A DNA stretch of 22,660 bases from Thermoplasmata archaeon (GCA_021799755.1 JAJYZU010000004.1:1-22660), one strand, 5' to 3'. Positions 12,728-22,177 are shown, numbered from the stretch's first letter. Translations and numbers: made by a program. The notes: generated by a model from the letters alone, not told the origin.

Positions 12728-13228
12728 ATGGAAGGAACTACCAAAATAAAAGACCTAACACCTTCTTCAAGACGTGTTAACGTTCTTGCAAAGGTTGTAT
12801 CAGTAGGCGAGCCAAAATCGATCCAGACAAGATTTGGAGAGGAAAAGTCGGTAACGGAAGTAATCATAGCAGATGAAACCGGAAAGATTATACTTTCACT
12901 TTGGGGAGACCAGGCAGCTCAAGCTACTGACGGTGCGACGCTCTACATTGACAACGGATACGTTTCCCTGGTCAGGGGCCACATGAGACTTAACGTCGGA
13001 AAATATGGCACATTAAGCGAGGGTACTGAAGAGGTCCCGAGCACAAACGAAGAGCTTGACATGAGCGAGAAGGAATACGAGAACCAGTACAGAAGCGGTA
13101 GCGGCGGTGGCTTCAGAGGCGGTAGCAGCGGAGGATCAGGTTCCTATCGCAGATACGGCGGCGGAAGCGGCGGCAACAGAAGCTACGGCGGAAGAGGAAG
13201 AAGAGATTCCGATAACAACGAGGATTAA
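12728..13228 (+). CDS. ssb: single-stranded DNA-binding protein, single OB fold with RGG-like tail
   Basis: Binds single-stranded DNA during replication, repair and recombination. The 166-aa protein has one OB fold at about 5-100, with the segment IKDLTPSSRRVNVLAKVVSVGEP and the strands VTEVIIADETGKIILSLWGDQA and VSLVRGHMRLNVGKYGTL. This is the simple type known from Sulfolobus, related to RPA OB folds and unlike bacterial tetrameric SSB. A short linker with DMSEKEYENQY is followed by a glycine/serine/arginine tail (about 123-160) with FRGGSSGG, YRRYGGG and GGRGRR repeats, and an acidic end DNNED. Such tails commonly mediate protein or nucleic-acid contacts. ATG at 12728 follows AGGAAG at 12715..12720. 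It converges with the DNA ligase gene. Confidence 0.92.
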   Translation: MEGTTKIKDLTPSSRRVNVLAKVVSVGEPKSIQTRFGEEKSVTEVIIADETGKIILSLWGDQAAQATDGATLYIDNGYVSLVRGHMRLNVGKYGTLSEGTEEVPSTNEELDMSEKEYENQYRSGSGGGFRGGSSGGSGSYRRYGGGSGGNRSYGGRGRRDSDNNED

Positions 13229-13258
13229 ATTAATCCTCACTTATTTTTAAAAGATTTT
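13220..13258 (+). terminator. intrinsic-type terminator overlapping the ssb stop codon
   Basis: A perfect 19-nt palindrome, GAGGATTAA-A-TTAATCCTC (13220..13238), contains the ssb stop codon TAA at 13226..13228. It is followed by T-rich tracts (ATTTTT near 13243 and ATTTTTA near 13254). Hairpin plus T-tract is terminator-like on the plus strand, and it lies in the 38-nt gap between convergent ssb and lig. Confidence 0.65.
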
Positions 13259-13266
13259 TAGCATTT

Positions 13267-15021
13267 CTAAGATATTGTTTTTCTCTGGCTAAGAAACATT
13301 TCCAGAATTTCTGACGTGGTTGTGGCATCTTCAGGTTTTTTGTCCCTCCTTATCCTGCCATTGAATCTTGGAAATCTAATGGCAAGGCCAGATTCTTTTT
13401 CAACTGTTCCATAGGAGCAGGTGTGTATGGGACTGACAGTTATCTCTGCACCTATTATCTCCATGACCATTGTTGGATCAAGCCATATGTCAGGCTCCAT
13501 CTTTGAAACAACACGGGCAGGCTTACTCTCTACCCTCTCCCCGGAAAGTTCCTTTGACATTGAAATCAGGAATTCATCCGTGAAACCTGAGCCCAGTTTG
13601 CATGTCGTCTCGAAGGTGTCATTGGCCTGGTTGTAGCATGCCATTAAAAGAGCCCCGTATTTTCCTTTCCTTCTGCCTTGCCCGCCGAAAGCTCCGACAA
13701 CGACAAGATCGAGTGTGTCAGATAGTTCCGCTTGGTAATCTTTCTTCAACTTGATCCACAGCCATCCTCTTGCCCCTGCACGATAAATTGAGTCTTCGGC
13801 AAGGCTCTTAGCAACAACTCCCTCACAACCGTCCGCTATAGACTGGTTGAAAAATGCCCTGATCACGTCCTCGTCACTGGAGACAAGTCTCCTTGCCAAT
13901 TTGAATGACTGCCCTTCAACAAATGCCTTCTCCAAAATCAATCTTCTTTCGCCATATGGTTTTCCTGCAAGCGACTCTCCGTTAAGGTAAAGGATATCGA
14001 ACAGGAATACAGTTATTGGTATCTCACTCTGCATCTCACCAAGTTTATATTTTCTGCCTCTGCGCTGGGAGACAAACTGGAATGGATACAGTTCCCCAGT
14101 TTCAGGGTTATAAGGGACAGATTCCCCGTCAAGTATGCATGTATCGCAGGAGAAGGTCTCAGAAACAGCATTAACTATGTCCGGAAATTGATCTGTGACG
14201 TCCTCTGTACCACGGGAGAATATCCTGACTTTCTCACCGGATTTGTGTATCTGTGTCCTGAGGCCGTCGTATTTGTATTCGAAAGCAGCCCCCTGATTCA
14301 TCTTTCCTATTATGGATTTTATGTCCCGAAGCCTTTCGGCAAGCATGACCTTGAATGGAATGAGCGGTTCTGGACCTATTGCCCGAATGGCATTGATGTC
14401 ACCGTTCCTCAGCAGTTCGGCTATGTGCCCGATATCTGGATGAAAATTATACGCATTGTCCACTGCTTCGTGATCTTCCTTTGCGGCAAATGCAAGCGTC
14501 AGTGCGTCTATTATGGTGGAATCAGCTATTCCCAGGCGCAATTTTCCCTCGATAATTCTTGAAATGTATTTTGAATCTGCAGGAGTTCCACTTATGAAAA
14601 TGTTCCTCAGGGTGTTGATTTTCATTGCGATACTTCCCTGCCCCTTTGACTCGGAGAGCTTCATCAGTGATTCATGGACTGATCTCACGGTTAGCTCCTG
14701 AGTCTCTAGTGAAGCCTGTCTCTTGGTGATCATAATTGATTCAACAAGTTCTCCAATGTCTCCCTCTTTCACCAGGCGGGAACCTATCTCTCCCTCGGTA
14801 AGCCCAGATACAGAAGAAAGTGCCTTTATAATGATCTTCTCAGAGACCCCTGTTTCGATACCAAGATAATCCGGTGCAAGCTTACCCTGCATGAGGTAAA
14901 CAAGCGTTTTAAGGTCATCTCCAGACTTCTTCATCAGATCAACAAGTATAGAACTTAGTTCAAGCCTCTTTGTAGTCTTCGAGAGTTCCTCGAAACTCTT
15001 CGTAACCTCGGAGAATTTCAC
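13267..15021 (-). CDS. lig: ATP-dependent DNA ligase
   Basis: Seals nicks in duplex DNA during replication and repair, via a lysine-AMP intermediate. The 584-aa protein has the usual archaeal/eukaryal layout. The N-terminal DNA-binding domain (about 1-215) includes the conserved [16 protein letters not shown]. The adenylation domain follows, with motif I EYKYDGLR and catalytic K250, motif Ia FSRGTEDVT, motif [12 protein letters not shown] and [10 protein letters not shown], motif IV EGVVAK and motif [11 protein letters not shown]. The C-terminal OB domain contains the motif VI-like [17 protein letters not shown]. The start is GTG at 15021, overlapping the truA stop as GTGA, so translation is probably coupled to truA. 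All catalytic motifs are present. Confidence 0.96.
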   Translation of the reverse strand: MKFSEVTKSFEELSKTTKRLELSSILVDLMKKSGDDLKTLVYLMQGKLAPDYLGIETGVSEKIIIKALSSVSGLTEGEIGSRLVKEGDIGELVESIMITKRQASLETQELTVRSVHESLMKLSESKGQGSIAMKINTLRNIFISGTPADSKYISRIIEGKLRLGIADSTIIDALTLAFAAKEDHEAVDNAYNFHPDIGHIAELLRNGDINAIRAIGPEPLIPFKVMLAERLRDIKSIIGKMNQGAAFEYKYDGLRTQIHKSGEKVRIFSRGTEDVTDQFPDIVNAVSETFSCDTCILDGESVPYNPETGELYPFQFVSQRRGRKYKLGEMQSEIPITVFLFDILYLNGESLAGKPYGERRLILEKAFVEGQSFKLARRLVSSDEDVIRAFFNQSIADGCEGVVAKSLAEDSIYRAGARGWLWIKLKKDYQAELSDTLDLVVVGAFGGQGRRKGKYGALLMACYNQANDTFETTCKLGSGFTDEFLISMSKELSGERVESKPARVVSKMEPDIWLDPTMVMEIIGAEITVSPIHTCSYGTVEKESGLAIRFPRFNGRIRRDKKPEDATTTSEILEMFLSQRKTIS

Positions 15022-15833
15022 GACTTATGATCCCTTGGATGGTTAAAAGCATAACTGAAGTCATGGTCCTTTCCCGTCACCCGATCTAGCAGAAATTTCT
15101 CCCTAACGAGCCTAACCTCAGTGTGATGGATCTCCTCTCTGAGTAATCTGGAAAACTTGGCGGATTGAACACCAGTAAATTGTACCCCGGCGTAAAATAT
15201 GTCCATAAGAACAAGGGAATATGGATCCGCCAGCCCGGAATACCTTGATTTAAGATCGAATGGATCGCAAAGTGGATTAGATTCCTGATTCCAGAGGGAA
15301 TAGGCAATAATGCTGCGTATCTGGTTCCACAGGAAACTCTGGCCATAGAAATCAACATAAACCATGTTCCCGAATTGCCTCACGTCGATGCGATCTATGG
15401 TTCTTATGGGTCTCCTGCCATCGGTTCTGGAAAAACATGAAAAATCGTGGGTGCCTTCGAAACGGTGCAGAATTGATGAAATTATGTCAAGCTGCACGGA
15501 CTCTGACGCAAGGATGTAGCGATATACTTTCATGTCGCAATGTCTTGGCCTGAAAGTACTGTCAACAGCCGCATATGAGTGCAGGATCAAATTTTTCCCG
15601 CCTGAGTTCACTATTCCAGAAATTTTTTCTGGTCTTTCGTCCGAGTCTATGTAAACTGCGTTTCCAACAGCAGATACCCCTCTATCTGTTCTCGCAGCTG
15701 ATCTGATCCCGCAATCGATCCCTGCGGCCTTTAGTCGTCTGATGATTGAATCCTCAACGCTGTTCTCACCGTTTCCCTTCTGGTACCCAGAGAACTCGGA
15801 ACCATCATATGCGAACTTGAAGACATGACCCAT
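15018..15833 (-). CDS. truA: tRNA pseudouridine synthase A
   Basis: Converts uridines 38-40 in the anticodon arm of tRNAs to pseudouridine. The 271-aa protein starts with [14 protein letters not shown], has the catalytic [13 protein letters not shown] with D50, and continues with the family segments [27 protein letters not shown] and [19 protein letters not shown] at 15833 has GAGGTA at 15846..15841, 7 nt upstream. The last 4 nt overlap the GTG of lig, so the two form an operon. The 49-nt gap upstream is shared with the divergent GGR-family gene. Confidence 0.95.
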   Translation of the reverse strand: MGHVFKFAYDGSEFSGYQKGNGENSVEDSIIRRLKAAGIDCGIRSAARTDRGVSAVGNAVYIDSDERPEKISGIVNSGGKNLILHSYAAVDSTFRPRHCDMKVYRYILASESVQLDIISSILHRFEGTHDFSCFSRTDGRRPIRTIDRIDVRQFGNMVYVDFYGQSFLWNQIRSIIAYSLWNQESNPLCDPFDLKSRYSGLADPYSLVLMDIFYAGVQFTGVQSAKFSRLLREEIHHTEVRLVREKFLLDRVTGKDHDFSYAFNHPRDHKS

Positions 15834-15853
15834 TTCATATTACCTCAGCGAGA

Positions 15854-15861
15854 TTATTTAT
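15854..15861 (+). promoter_or_regulatory. TATA box for the GGR-family gene (leaderless)
   Basis: TTATTTAT is centred about 25 nt upstream of the ATG at 15883, the spacing expected if transcription starts at the start codon. No Shine-Dalgarno sequence lies between. Confidence 0.5.
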
Positions 15862-15882
15862 GCACCTCGATATTTTGCCCTG

Positions 15883-16851
15883 ATGATAAATGTTGCTGGA
15901 CTTGGGATTGCAGGATCCTACCTCCTGAGGAGGCTGAACCAGGAAGGCTTTGATTCTATGGGCTTTGACCCCAAACGCCCGGACTATTACATCCCTTGCG
16001 GATATGCCACCAACCTTGACAGAATTAAAACCTTTGCCAGTCGCGCTGGACTGGACATGGAAGAATATTCCACGGTGCGATCCAGTTCAGTTATTTTTTC
16101 CGGGAACGAGTTTGGTCCGGTTGAATTCGCCGGGCGCGGAATCGGGACCTTTGACAAGAATCGTTTCGAAAGAGACATGGTAGCGGGTCTCCCTACAAAA
16201 ATGACAGCGTTCAGGCAGGCAAAGGATGGTTCTGTGACAGTAGATGCTACTGGTGTTTCCAGGCAGATTCTTGGAAAGGCGGAAGATGATCACCTGATGT
16301 ATGCAAGGGAGATTATTTCAAAGAAGGCTGATCACAAAGATTTCTATTTTCACTTCTTTAAGAAAGGAACGGGTTATTACTGGGAATTCCCAATTACAGG
16401 AGGCTATCACATTGGGGCCGGATCTCTGACGCTTGATGTGGTTGATGAAGCACTTCGATCTGTAGAGCGGGGTTTCACTGTTGGTAGGAAGATAAGGATG
16501 AAACCGCTCTTTGGAGACATGGTCAGGGGCAAAGTTATCGGCGTAGGTGAATCCATAGGGCTGGTCTCCCCCATAACCGGCGAAGGAATACTGCCTGCAC
16601 TGGAATCAGCAGAAATCCTTGTACAAATCATGAAAAGGCAGGATGATCTCGATATGATCAAGATGGACTACCGGAAGCAAATAATGAAAGCATTTGGCTA
16701 CTATGAGCAGCTGTACGAGCTGGTTTCGGCAATACAGAACGGAGGGATGCTGGGTTTCTCAGCTCTGCGTACTTCATTACAGGCGAGAAGGGACCTGATT
16801 GGCTTCGGCATCGATTTCAGCATAAGAAAGGTTATCCGGCACTTTATATGA
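15883..16851 (+). CDS. geranylgeranyl-reductase-family FAD flavoprotein (short form)
   Basis: Members of this family saturate isoprenoid chains of archaeal lipids or related polyprenyl substrates using FAD. The 322-aa protein has an N-terminal dinucleotide fold (VAGLGIAGSYLLRRL, with D29 in GFDPKRP in place of the usual acidic end of beta2). The family motif GYYWEFPITGGYHIGAG lies near 166-182, where YxWxFP lines the substrate site. A second FAD motif, GVGESIGLVSPITGEGILPALESA, lies near 221-244. It is shorter than typical ~390-400-aa archaeal reductases: the middle of the FAD domain is compact. It is therefore likely a paralogue with a different substrate rather than the main lipid reductase. 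It is divergent from truA and ends 3 nt from the convergent aldolase/dehydrogenase gene. Confidence 0.82.
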   Translation: MINVAGLGIAGSYLLRRLNQEGFDSMGFDPKRPDYYIPCGYATNLDRIKTFASRAGLDMEEYSTVRSSSVIFSGNEFGPVEFAGRGIGTFDKNRFERDMVAGLPTKMTAFRQAKDGSVTVDATGVSRQILGKAEDDHLMYAREIISKKADHKDFYFHFFKKGTGYYWEFPITGGYHIGAGSLTLDVVDEALRSVERGFTVGRKIRMKPLFGDMVRGKVIGVGESIGLVSPITGEGILPALESAEILVQIMKRQDDLDMIKMDYRKQIMKAFGYYEQLYELVSAIQNGGMLGFSALRTSLQARRDLIGFGIDFSIRKVIRHFI

Positions 16852-16854
16852 CCT

Positions 16855-18822
16855 TCAGATTACGCCGCCATCAACGGGTATCATTGCGTCGGTAGTTGCA
16901 CCGAACGCTTCCTCGTCGATCAATGAAAGGAGCACATTTGCGACGTGATCTGGAAGAACCTCGCGCCTGAGCAGGTTCTGGGTCTTGTATTCCTCAACCG
17001 TCTGCCCCTTTGCCATGGCCCTAGCCTCCAGTACCCCGTTCTCCCAGATCCTGGAACCACGGAAGATCTTATCTGGATTTATGATATTTGCCCTGACTCC
17101 GAAAGGACCGCCTTCCTTTGCAGCGTAATGGCATACGTGTGCTGCGAATGCCTTAGATGACCCGTAGGAAGTCATTCCAGCACCGGGATGCAGAAGATTC
17201 TTCGTAATGTTGTAAACCAGATTTCCACCAATCCGCTGTGCCTTCATTATCCTCAAAGCCTCCTGTGTTATGATGAAACTGGCTCTTCCTATGACAGCAT
17301 AGTGCAAGTCCATGTCCTCGATCCTTACGTCTTCTATCATGTCACTTTTCAGGATGCCTGCGTTGCTGAACACGATATCGATCCCACCATATGTTCTTAT
17401 CACTTCCCTGAACATGCTCCTTATCTGTTCCTCCCTGGAAAGGTCGACGACCACGGGAAGACTTGCGATTCCGGTTTTGGCTGAAACTTCCCTGGCAATT
17501 TCACTGATTCTGCCGTCAAGATCGCATGCAATGACGGTAGAACCGTTTTGTGATAGCTTTCGGAATGCCTCAAGCCCTATTCCGTTTGCTGCTCCGGTTA
17601 CAAGGGATATGCTACCCTGAAGTCTCTTTGGCTTGAATTTCTTGAGTTTTGCCTCCTCCAATGGCCAGTATTCCATGTTGTAGGCTTCCTGCCTGGAGAT
17701 AAACTCGTGATGCGAGATTGCCTCAGCGCTTGAGTTGACTATGAATGAGTGAAGGGCAAGATCATGAATAATCCTGGCCTCCTTTTCAGTTATTCCAGCA
17801 GTTATGATCCCGTATCCCCTTACCACAATGATTGATGGATAGGGATCATGCATTGGATATCCATTGACATATTTCCGATATTCCTCCGCGTATTTCTCGG
17901 CATATTTTTCAATTGACCCCTGGATGTTGTCCAGGTTCTCCAGGTACAGATAGTCATATTTCGTCCTGATGAGCATGTCAGGAGTCGCGGGACCATACGC
18001 AGCAAACTGTTGGCCTTCGACAGAGTGAGCTATCTCTCCTGAAATACCTGATGCATCAATGTTCAGTATCTTCTTTCCGTGTCTGGATAAGCTGCCGCGA
18101 ATGACTGGAATTGCCTTCTCCACTTCTGCTTCCGGAATTGACTCAAATTTTGCCTTGAACCTGGAGCTTACTCTTTTGCCTATGTACTTATCCGCGGCTG
18201 AAACAATTTTCTGGTGCTTGTTCCAGGCTTCGTCGGCCTTATCTGAAAATGTGAACAGCCCATGCCTGGAAAGCACAATACCATCCACCTTTCCGATTAC
18301 CTCCTTTCCAAGTGAAAGGATCGCCCTGGCGAGTGTGAACCCCGGCGGTATGTATGGCAGCACAATTACATTGCCCAGTATATCTTTGACAGCATCTGCT
18401 GAAAGATCCGTGTTGGTTATGGATAGGATTGAATCTGCGTGGGAATGCATAACAAAGGTGTAAGGAATGAATGCATGAAGAAATGACTCCACCGACGGAG
18501 ATGGCTCTGACGGATCCACCATGCTTTTTCTCAGGTAATCAGCCATGGCTTCGTCGGTCATGCTCTCAATCTTTTCCGCAGCTGCCAGATCGTCGAGCCT
18601 TAACCCTGTGAATCCGCTCTCTTCTATGGTTGAGAGATCTGATCCGCTTCCCTTTACTCGGAGAACTGTAAGATGTCTGCCGGTATGATCTACTTCCTGT
18701 GTCTTAGCCGAAGTGTTTCCTCCCCCATGCAGGACGAGATTTTCGTTCGAGCCGAGTTTTCTTGAATAGTTTACCAGATCGACCATGGTTTCTGATCGTG
18801 AACCATCGGATTGCATTGGCAT
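16855..18822 (-). CDS. bifunctional class II aldolase / short-chain dehydrogenase fusion
   Basis: A 655-aa two-domain protein like bacterial RhaD/YuxG-type fusions, which cleave a sugar 1-phosphate and oxidise the aldehyde product. The N-terminal class II aldolase/adducin domain (about 10-390) has LVLHGGGNTSAK, E112 in SVESFLHAF, and probable zinc ligands H126/H128 in MHSHAD and H187 in SRHGLF. The C-terminal short-chain dehydrogenase (about 400-655) has GAANGIG at 410-416, D434 after beta2 (favouring NAD), NAG at 487-489, and Y553/K557 in YGSSK. The position normally held by catalytic Ser, 13 residues before Tyr, is T540. Possible starts are ATG 18822 and ATG 18816; a TATA-like element 25 nt before 18816 favours the latter as a leaderless start. 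The sugar substrate is unknown. It follows leuS by 43 nt. Confidence 0.9.
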   Translation of the reverse strand: MPMQSDGSRSETMVDLVNYSRKLGSNENLVLHGGGNTSAKTQEVDHTGRHLTVLRVKGSGSDLSTIEESGFTGLRLDDLAAAEKIESMTDEAMADYLRKSMVDPSEPSPSVESFLHAFIPYTFVMHSHADSILSITNTDLSADAVKDILGNVIVLPYIPPGFTLARAILSLGKEVIGKVDGIVLSRHGLFTFSDKADEAWNKHQKIVSAADKYIGKRVSSRFKAKFESIPEAEVEKAIPVIRGSLSRHGKKILNIDASGISGEIAHSVEGQQFAAYGPATPDMLIRTKYDYLYLENLDNIQGSIEKYAEKYAEEYRKYVNGYPMHDPYPSIIVVRGYGIITAGITEKEARIIHDLALHSFIVNSSAEAISHHEFISRQEAYNMEYWPLEEAKLKKFKPKRLQGSISLVTGAANGIGLEAFRKLSQNGSTVIACDLDGRISEIAREVSAKTGIASLPVVVDLSREEQIRSMFREVIRTYGGIDIVFSNAGILKSDMIEDVRIEDMDLHYAVIGRASFIITQEALRIMKAQRIGGNLVYNITKNLLHPGAGMTSYGSSKAFAAHVCHYAAKEGGPFGVRANIINPDKIFRGSRIWENGVLEARAMAKGQTVEEYKTQNLLRREVLPDHVANVLLSLIDEEAFGATTDAMIPVDGGVI

Positions 18823-18836
18823 GGAATAACCTTGAA

Positions 18837-18844
18837 CTTTATAA
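18837..18844 (-). promoter_or_regulatory. TATA box for the aldolase/dehydrogenase gene
   Basis: The minus strand reads TTATAAAG, centred 19 nt before the ATG at 18822 and 25 nt before the in-frame ATG at 18816. It suggests a separate promoter in the short gap after leuS and points to the second ATG as start. Confidence 0.45.
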
Positions 18845-18865
18845 TCGTTGATCTCTGGGCGGGAC

Positions 18866-21595
18866 TTATTTGTTCAGGACAATCACAGGTCTGCCCGGCC
18901 AGGCTATTTTACCATTTACGGGATCGTCAACTCTCCTTACTTCCACCTTTGCACCTAAAATTGATTCTATAAAGCTCCTGTTAGCTTCTATTGCAGCATA
19001 TTCTTCCAGGCCATTGAGGGAAATGCTCTTCCGGTTTCTCGTAAAATCCTGGATCATGAACTTATGCGCCTTGTCCACCTTCCCGTAATCCCCACCTAAG
19101 AGGGTCCTTGCAAGTTCCGCGGTTTCCTTTCCGGCTGCGTAAATTTCAACAGTTTTCGGTGTTATTTTAGTGATCGCCATTATGGATCTGATATCTGAAA
19201 TCAGCTTCTGTACATAGTTGTCTTCCTCAATTACCACAGTATCGATAGATAGTTCCGGCTGCTGGTTCAGTTGCTGGATAGAGACAAATGAATCCCCGAT
19301 ATGCCTGTGCCAGTATTCCTCGGCTGTGTGCGGTATTGCAGGAGAAAGTGCTATGAGCCAGTCCTTCATCACTTTTCCGATTGCGAGGTCCGTCCTGCCC
19401 CCCCTGGTCTCACACCGCCTTAGATCATTAAGTACCTCATAGAATATGGAAACGAAAGCAGATCGGATGTTGTATTTTTCCATGTTCTCAATGTAACTCT
19501 TCAGATGCATATAGAAAGATGAGACAAACCACTTCTCGGCCCCATTCATCTCGTCTTCCATCGGCTTGTAATTGTCAAGTATCTGGACAAAGCTTTCATA
19601 CCTCTTCCTCAGTGCATTTACATCAGCTTCATTCCAGTCCAGAGTTGACGAAAAGTCTGCCCCGACAGCCACATAAAGCCTGTATATATCGGCAGAATAT
19701 TTCCGGGAAACTGTCATTAAGGACTCCCCGTTGCCCTTGCTCTTCGAGATCTTGCGCCCGTCAGCGGTAATTATGCCGGAGATGATCAGTGCGGAGGGGA
19801 GGTAACTTCCGCTGAAAATGGCAACGTGATTAAGGATGTAGAATGCAAGATGGTTTGTCAGGTGAGGGTAGGAAGTAAGTCTAACATCCACCCCGTACCA
19901 GTACTCCATCTCTTTCCTTGCTTCATTGGCAAGTTTTAGGATTTCCTCCGGATACCTGTTTTTTTCAAGTGCCGGTGCATTAGTGAAGATATATTCTAGT
20001 ATCCCAGGATCTATTTCACCAGAAACTTCCTTAATTTTCCTCAGGTAATTTGAATTTGTATATACTGCAGGATAGATCGTGGAATCCGATAGTGATTCGA
20101 TGATCCACCGCTCATCCATGGGAAGGTGCGTTCCGAGTCCACGAAGTCTTGCGCATGGCCTCTGCTTCAGCCAATCGATTGTTTCCTGCATTGAACTCTT
20201 GTAATGATCAGGTATGAAGTGCATCTCATCAACGAGTTTATGAGCCCTCTCCTTTAGCCATTCCAGCGAGTAGTCCAGAAACCACTGATCCTTAAGAACC
20301 GCAACTATGACCCGGTCGCCAGTCCTGGTCTCTGCCTGCCGGGACGTTTCATAAAATACAAGTGCGTCTCCGCCTTCAATGAGTGTTTCCCTTATTTTTT
20401 CACGTGCTCTTGCCACGGTCTCTCCGGAAATAACCGGAAGGCCATCTACCATTATCCCCCCGTAGTATTCTGTTCGGTACAACTCTACATTAACATCCCT
20501 CAGCTTCTCGTAATCTGATAGATCAACGGAATGCGCCCTCTGCAATACCGTATCAGCCGGATTCTCTATGGAGATTATGACCTTCGGCTGAATGTCAAGC
20601 CCCTGTCTGATTACCTCTGCGTAATCAATTATGGAGTGCCCGGGTACTGAATAAACAATTCCAGACCCGTTTGATGGGTTTACAAAATCAGCTTCATATA
20701 CCTTGATCTTCAACCTTTTGATTGGCGTATAGAATTCTCTGTCAAGTATCTCCCGCTTTTCCATTTCTCTGATGAATTTAACGCCATCACGCTGATATGA
20801 CAGTTTAGTGTATGCTTCAGAGGATACAGCTACAGGATCACCGTCGAGCTCTATAAGGACGTAATTCCCTGCACTGCTGATCCACAGGTTTGTGATGCCG
20901 AATATTGTTTCAGGCCTTATCGAGGCTGCAAGAAGAGAAAAATCCTCAGACCTGAACTTCACTGCGGTAAACTCCTCGATAGATACCTTGTCTATATCTC
21001 CATCACTTATGTCGTCCTCTCCAACCGCATTATTCTCAGCCGGACTGAAAAGGATCGGATACCTTTCCTGGCGAATCATTCCCAGCCTTTGTAATTTAAG
21101 AAATTGCCAGCGGACAAAATCCTGATAAAAATGGTCGGCTGAAGTAAATCGCCTTGACCAGTCTATGGAGTAACCCATCGAGGTAAAGTCCCTAACCGTT
21201 GCATCGGAAAAATAATCAGCTATGTTCTTTGGTTCTACCATTGTCTTTAGTATCTTCTGGATATTTTGTTCCGGCTCGTATGTGGCTATATCCCTGGTAA
21301 GCTGAGATATTGCTTTAGCGTCCCCATTTCTCAATCTGCTTGCAAGTGCAAGGATAGGAGTTCCACTCTGGTGAAACCCCATGGGAAAAAGAACGTTGTA
21401 ACCGGTGATTCTCTTGTATCTTGCAATCACGTCTCCTAGGGTATATGTTCGCCCGTGACCAACATGCAGTGAACCGTTGGTGTATGGCCATGGTACTGTA
21501 ATCAGAAACTTTTTTTTATTCCTGTCCAGAGCCGGCTGGAAAATCTTGCTTTTGGACCAGGCTTCCTGCCATTTCCTTTCATTGTATTGGTCCAT
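18866..21595 (-). CDS. leuS: leucyl-tRNA synthetase
   Basis: Charges tRNA-Leu with leucine. It is a class I synthetase of archaeal type, about 909 aa from the preferred start. The signature HIGH appears as HVGH (44-47 in this numbering) within WPYTNGSLHVGHGRTY, and KMSKS as KISKS near residue 615 within DGRKISKSKGN. A CP1 editing domain lies between them. The helical anticodon-binding region and an archaeal C-terminal extension follow. The frame can be opened at GTG 21604, but AGGTG at 21606..21602 lies 6 nt before ATG 21595, so I place the start at the ATG. That ribosome site overlaps the stop codon of pdaD, so the two genes are translationally close. All core motifs are intact. Confidence 0.96.
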   Translation of the reverse strand: MDQYNERKWQEAWSKSKIFQPALDRNKKKFLITVPWPYTNGSLHVGHGRTYTLGDVIARYKRITGYNVLFPMGFHQSGTPILALASRLRNGDAKAISQLTRDIATYEPEQNIQKILKTMVEPKNIADYFSDATVRDFTSMGYSIDWSRRFTSADHFYQDFVRWQFLKLQRLGMIRQERYPILFSPAENNAVGEDDISDGDIDKVSIEEFTAVKFRSEDFSLLAASIRPETIFGITNLWISSAGNYVLIELDGDPVAVSSEAYTKLSYQRDGVKFIREMEKREILDREFYTPIKRLKIKVYEADFVNPSNGSGIVYSVPGHSIIDYAEVIRQGLDIQPKVIISIENPADTVLQRAHSVDLSDYEKLRDVNVELYRTEYYGGIMVDGLPVISGETVARAREKIRETLIEGGDALVFYETSRQAETRTGDRVIVAVLKDQWFLDYSLEWLKERAHKLVDEMHFIPDHYKSSMQETIDWLKQRPCARLRGLGTHLPMDERWIIESLSDSTIYPAVYTNSNYLRKIKEVSGEIDPGILEYIFTNAPALEKNRYPEEILKLANEARKEMEYWYGVDVRLTSYPHLTNHLAFYILNHVAIFSGSYLPSALIISGIITADGRKISKSKGNGESLMTVSRKYSADIYRLYVAVGADFSSTLDWNEADVNALRKRYESFVQILDNYKPMEDEMNGAEKWFVSSFYMHLKSYIENMEKYNIRSAFVSIFYEVLNDLRRCETRGGRTDLAIGKVMKDWLIALSPAIPHTAEEYWHRHIGDSFVSIQQLNQQPELSIDTVVIEEDNYVQKLISDIRSIMAITKITPKTVEIYAAGKETAELARTLLGGDYGKVDKAHKFMIQDFTRNRKSISLNGLEEYAAIEANRSFIESILGAKVEVRRVDDPVNGKIAWPGRPVIVLNK

Positions 21596-21601
21596 TGAAC
21601 G

Positions 21602-21606
21602 CACCT
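21602..21606 (-). promoter_or_regulatory. ribosome-binding site that sets the leuS start
   Basis: The minus strand reads AGGTG here, overlapping the pdaD stop codon TAG (21607..21605) and the alternative GTG start (21604..21602). Six bases separate it from the ATG at 21595, normal spacing, which argues for that ATG over the GTG. Confidence 0.6.
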
Positions 21607-22150
21607 AGACTATCAGGACGGCGGCAGCAACAGTTGTTGTCCACTCGCCGGATTTAAGAACCACGGCGGTTGAGCAAATGTTGCGAGTGGTCAGTATCTT
21701 GTCCTCAAGAACATATTCCTTCTTGTTGTCATCCCAGACCAACTTGTCCATCAGCCCCATGGTGCTCGCCAGCATCTCTGCAGCGAGCTTTTCAGCATAG
21801 TAACCAGCTACCTTTTCTGTCTCCCCAAAACTGTGATGTTCGCTAAGATATCCCCACTTGCTCTGGTCCCTGGGAATAGCGTAGCCGATTGCAGCCGATA
21901 TCATCCTGTTGAGTTCATTTGTAGAGTTTCTGGCAAGAACAGAGAATAATATCTGTCCTGGAGAAAGGAGCTTTATTCCCTCCTCTCTTGAAACAGTTTC
22001 CGCAAAGGGCGGGAAAATTGAACTTATGCTGGATAAGTTGTAAGGAGCTATTCCGGCATCCCTCAAAGCCTCCTCGAATGACTGAAGTTGGCTTTCACCG
22101 CGGCCCACGCCACGGGTAAAAAATATCTTCTTTGGAACTAGTGCAGACAT
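21605..22150 (-). CDS. pdaD: pyruvoyl-dependent arginine decarboxylase
   Basis: Decarboxylates arginine to agmatine, the first step in archaeal polyamine synthesis and a precursor for agmatidine in tRNA-Ile. The 181-aa proenzyme cleaves itself between two serines, generating a pyruvoyl group on the new beta-chain/alpha-chain boundary. Here the site is S43-S44 in [11 protein letters not shown]. Other family features are [20 protein letters not shown] at the N-terminus, the [12 protein letters not shown] segment, [11 protein letters not shown], and the GYLSEHH/GETE stretch. ATG at 22150 stands 23 nt after a TATA-like element, so the transcript is probably leaderless. leuS follows with no gap. 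Confidence 0.94.
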   Translation of the reverse strand: MSALVPKKIFFTRGVGRGESQLQSFEEALRDAGIAPYNLSSISSIFPPFAETVSREEGIKLLSPGQILFSVLARNSTNELNRMISAAIGYAIPRDQSKWGYLSEHHSFGETEKVAGYYAEKLAAEMLASTMGLMDKLVWDDNKKEYVLEDKILTTRNICSTAVVLKSGEWTTTVAAAVLIV

Positions 22151-22168
22151 ATGGGCTGATCATTACCC

Positions 22169-22177
22169 CTTTTAAAT
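22169..22177 (-). promoter_or_regulatory. TATA box for pdaD-leuS (leaderless)
   Basis: The minus strand reads ATTTAAAAG, centred about 23 nt before the pdaD ATG. The spacing fits transcription starting at the start codon, and it separates this unit from archease upstream. Confidence 0.55.

Noticed and set aside
13090..13200. Repeat-like GGC/GGA-rich stretch
   Set aside because: It is the glycine-rich C-terminal tail of SSB, coding low-complexity sequence and not a separate repeat or CRISPR element.
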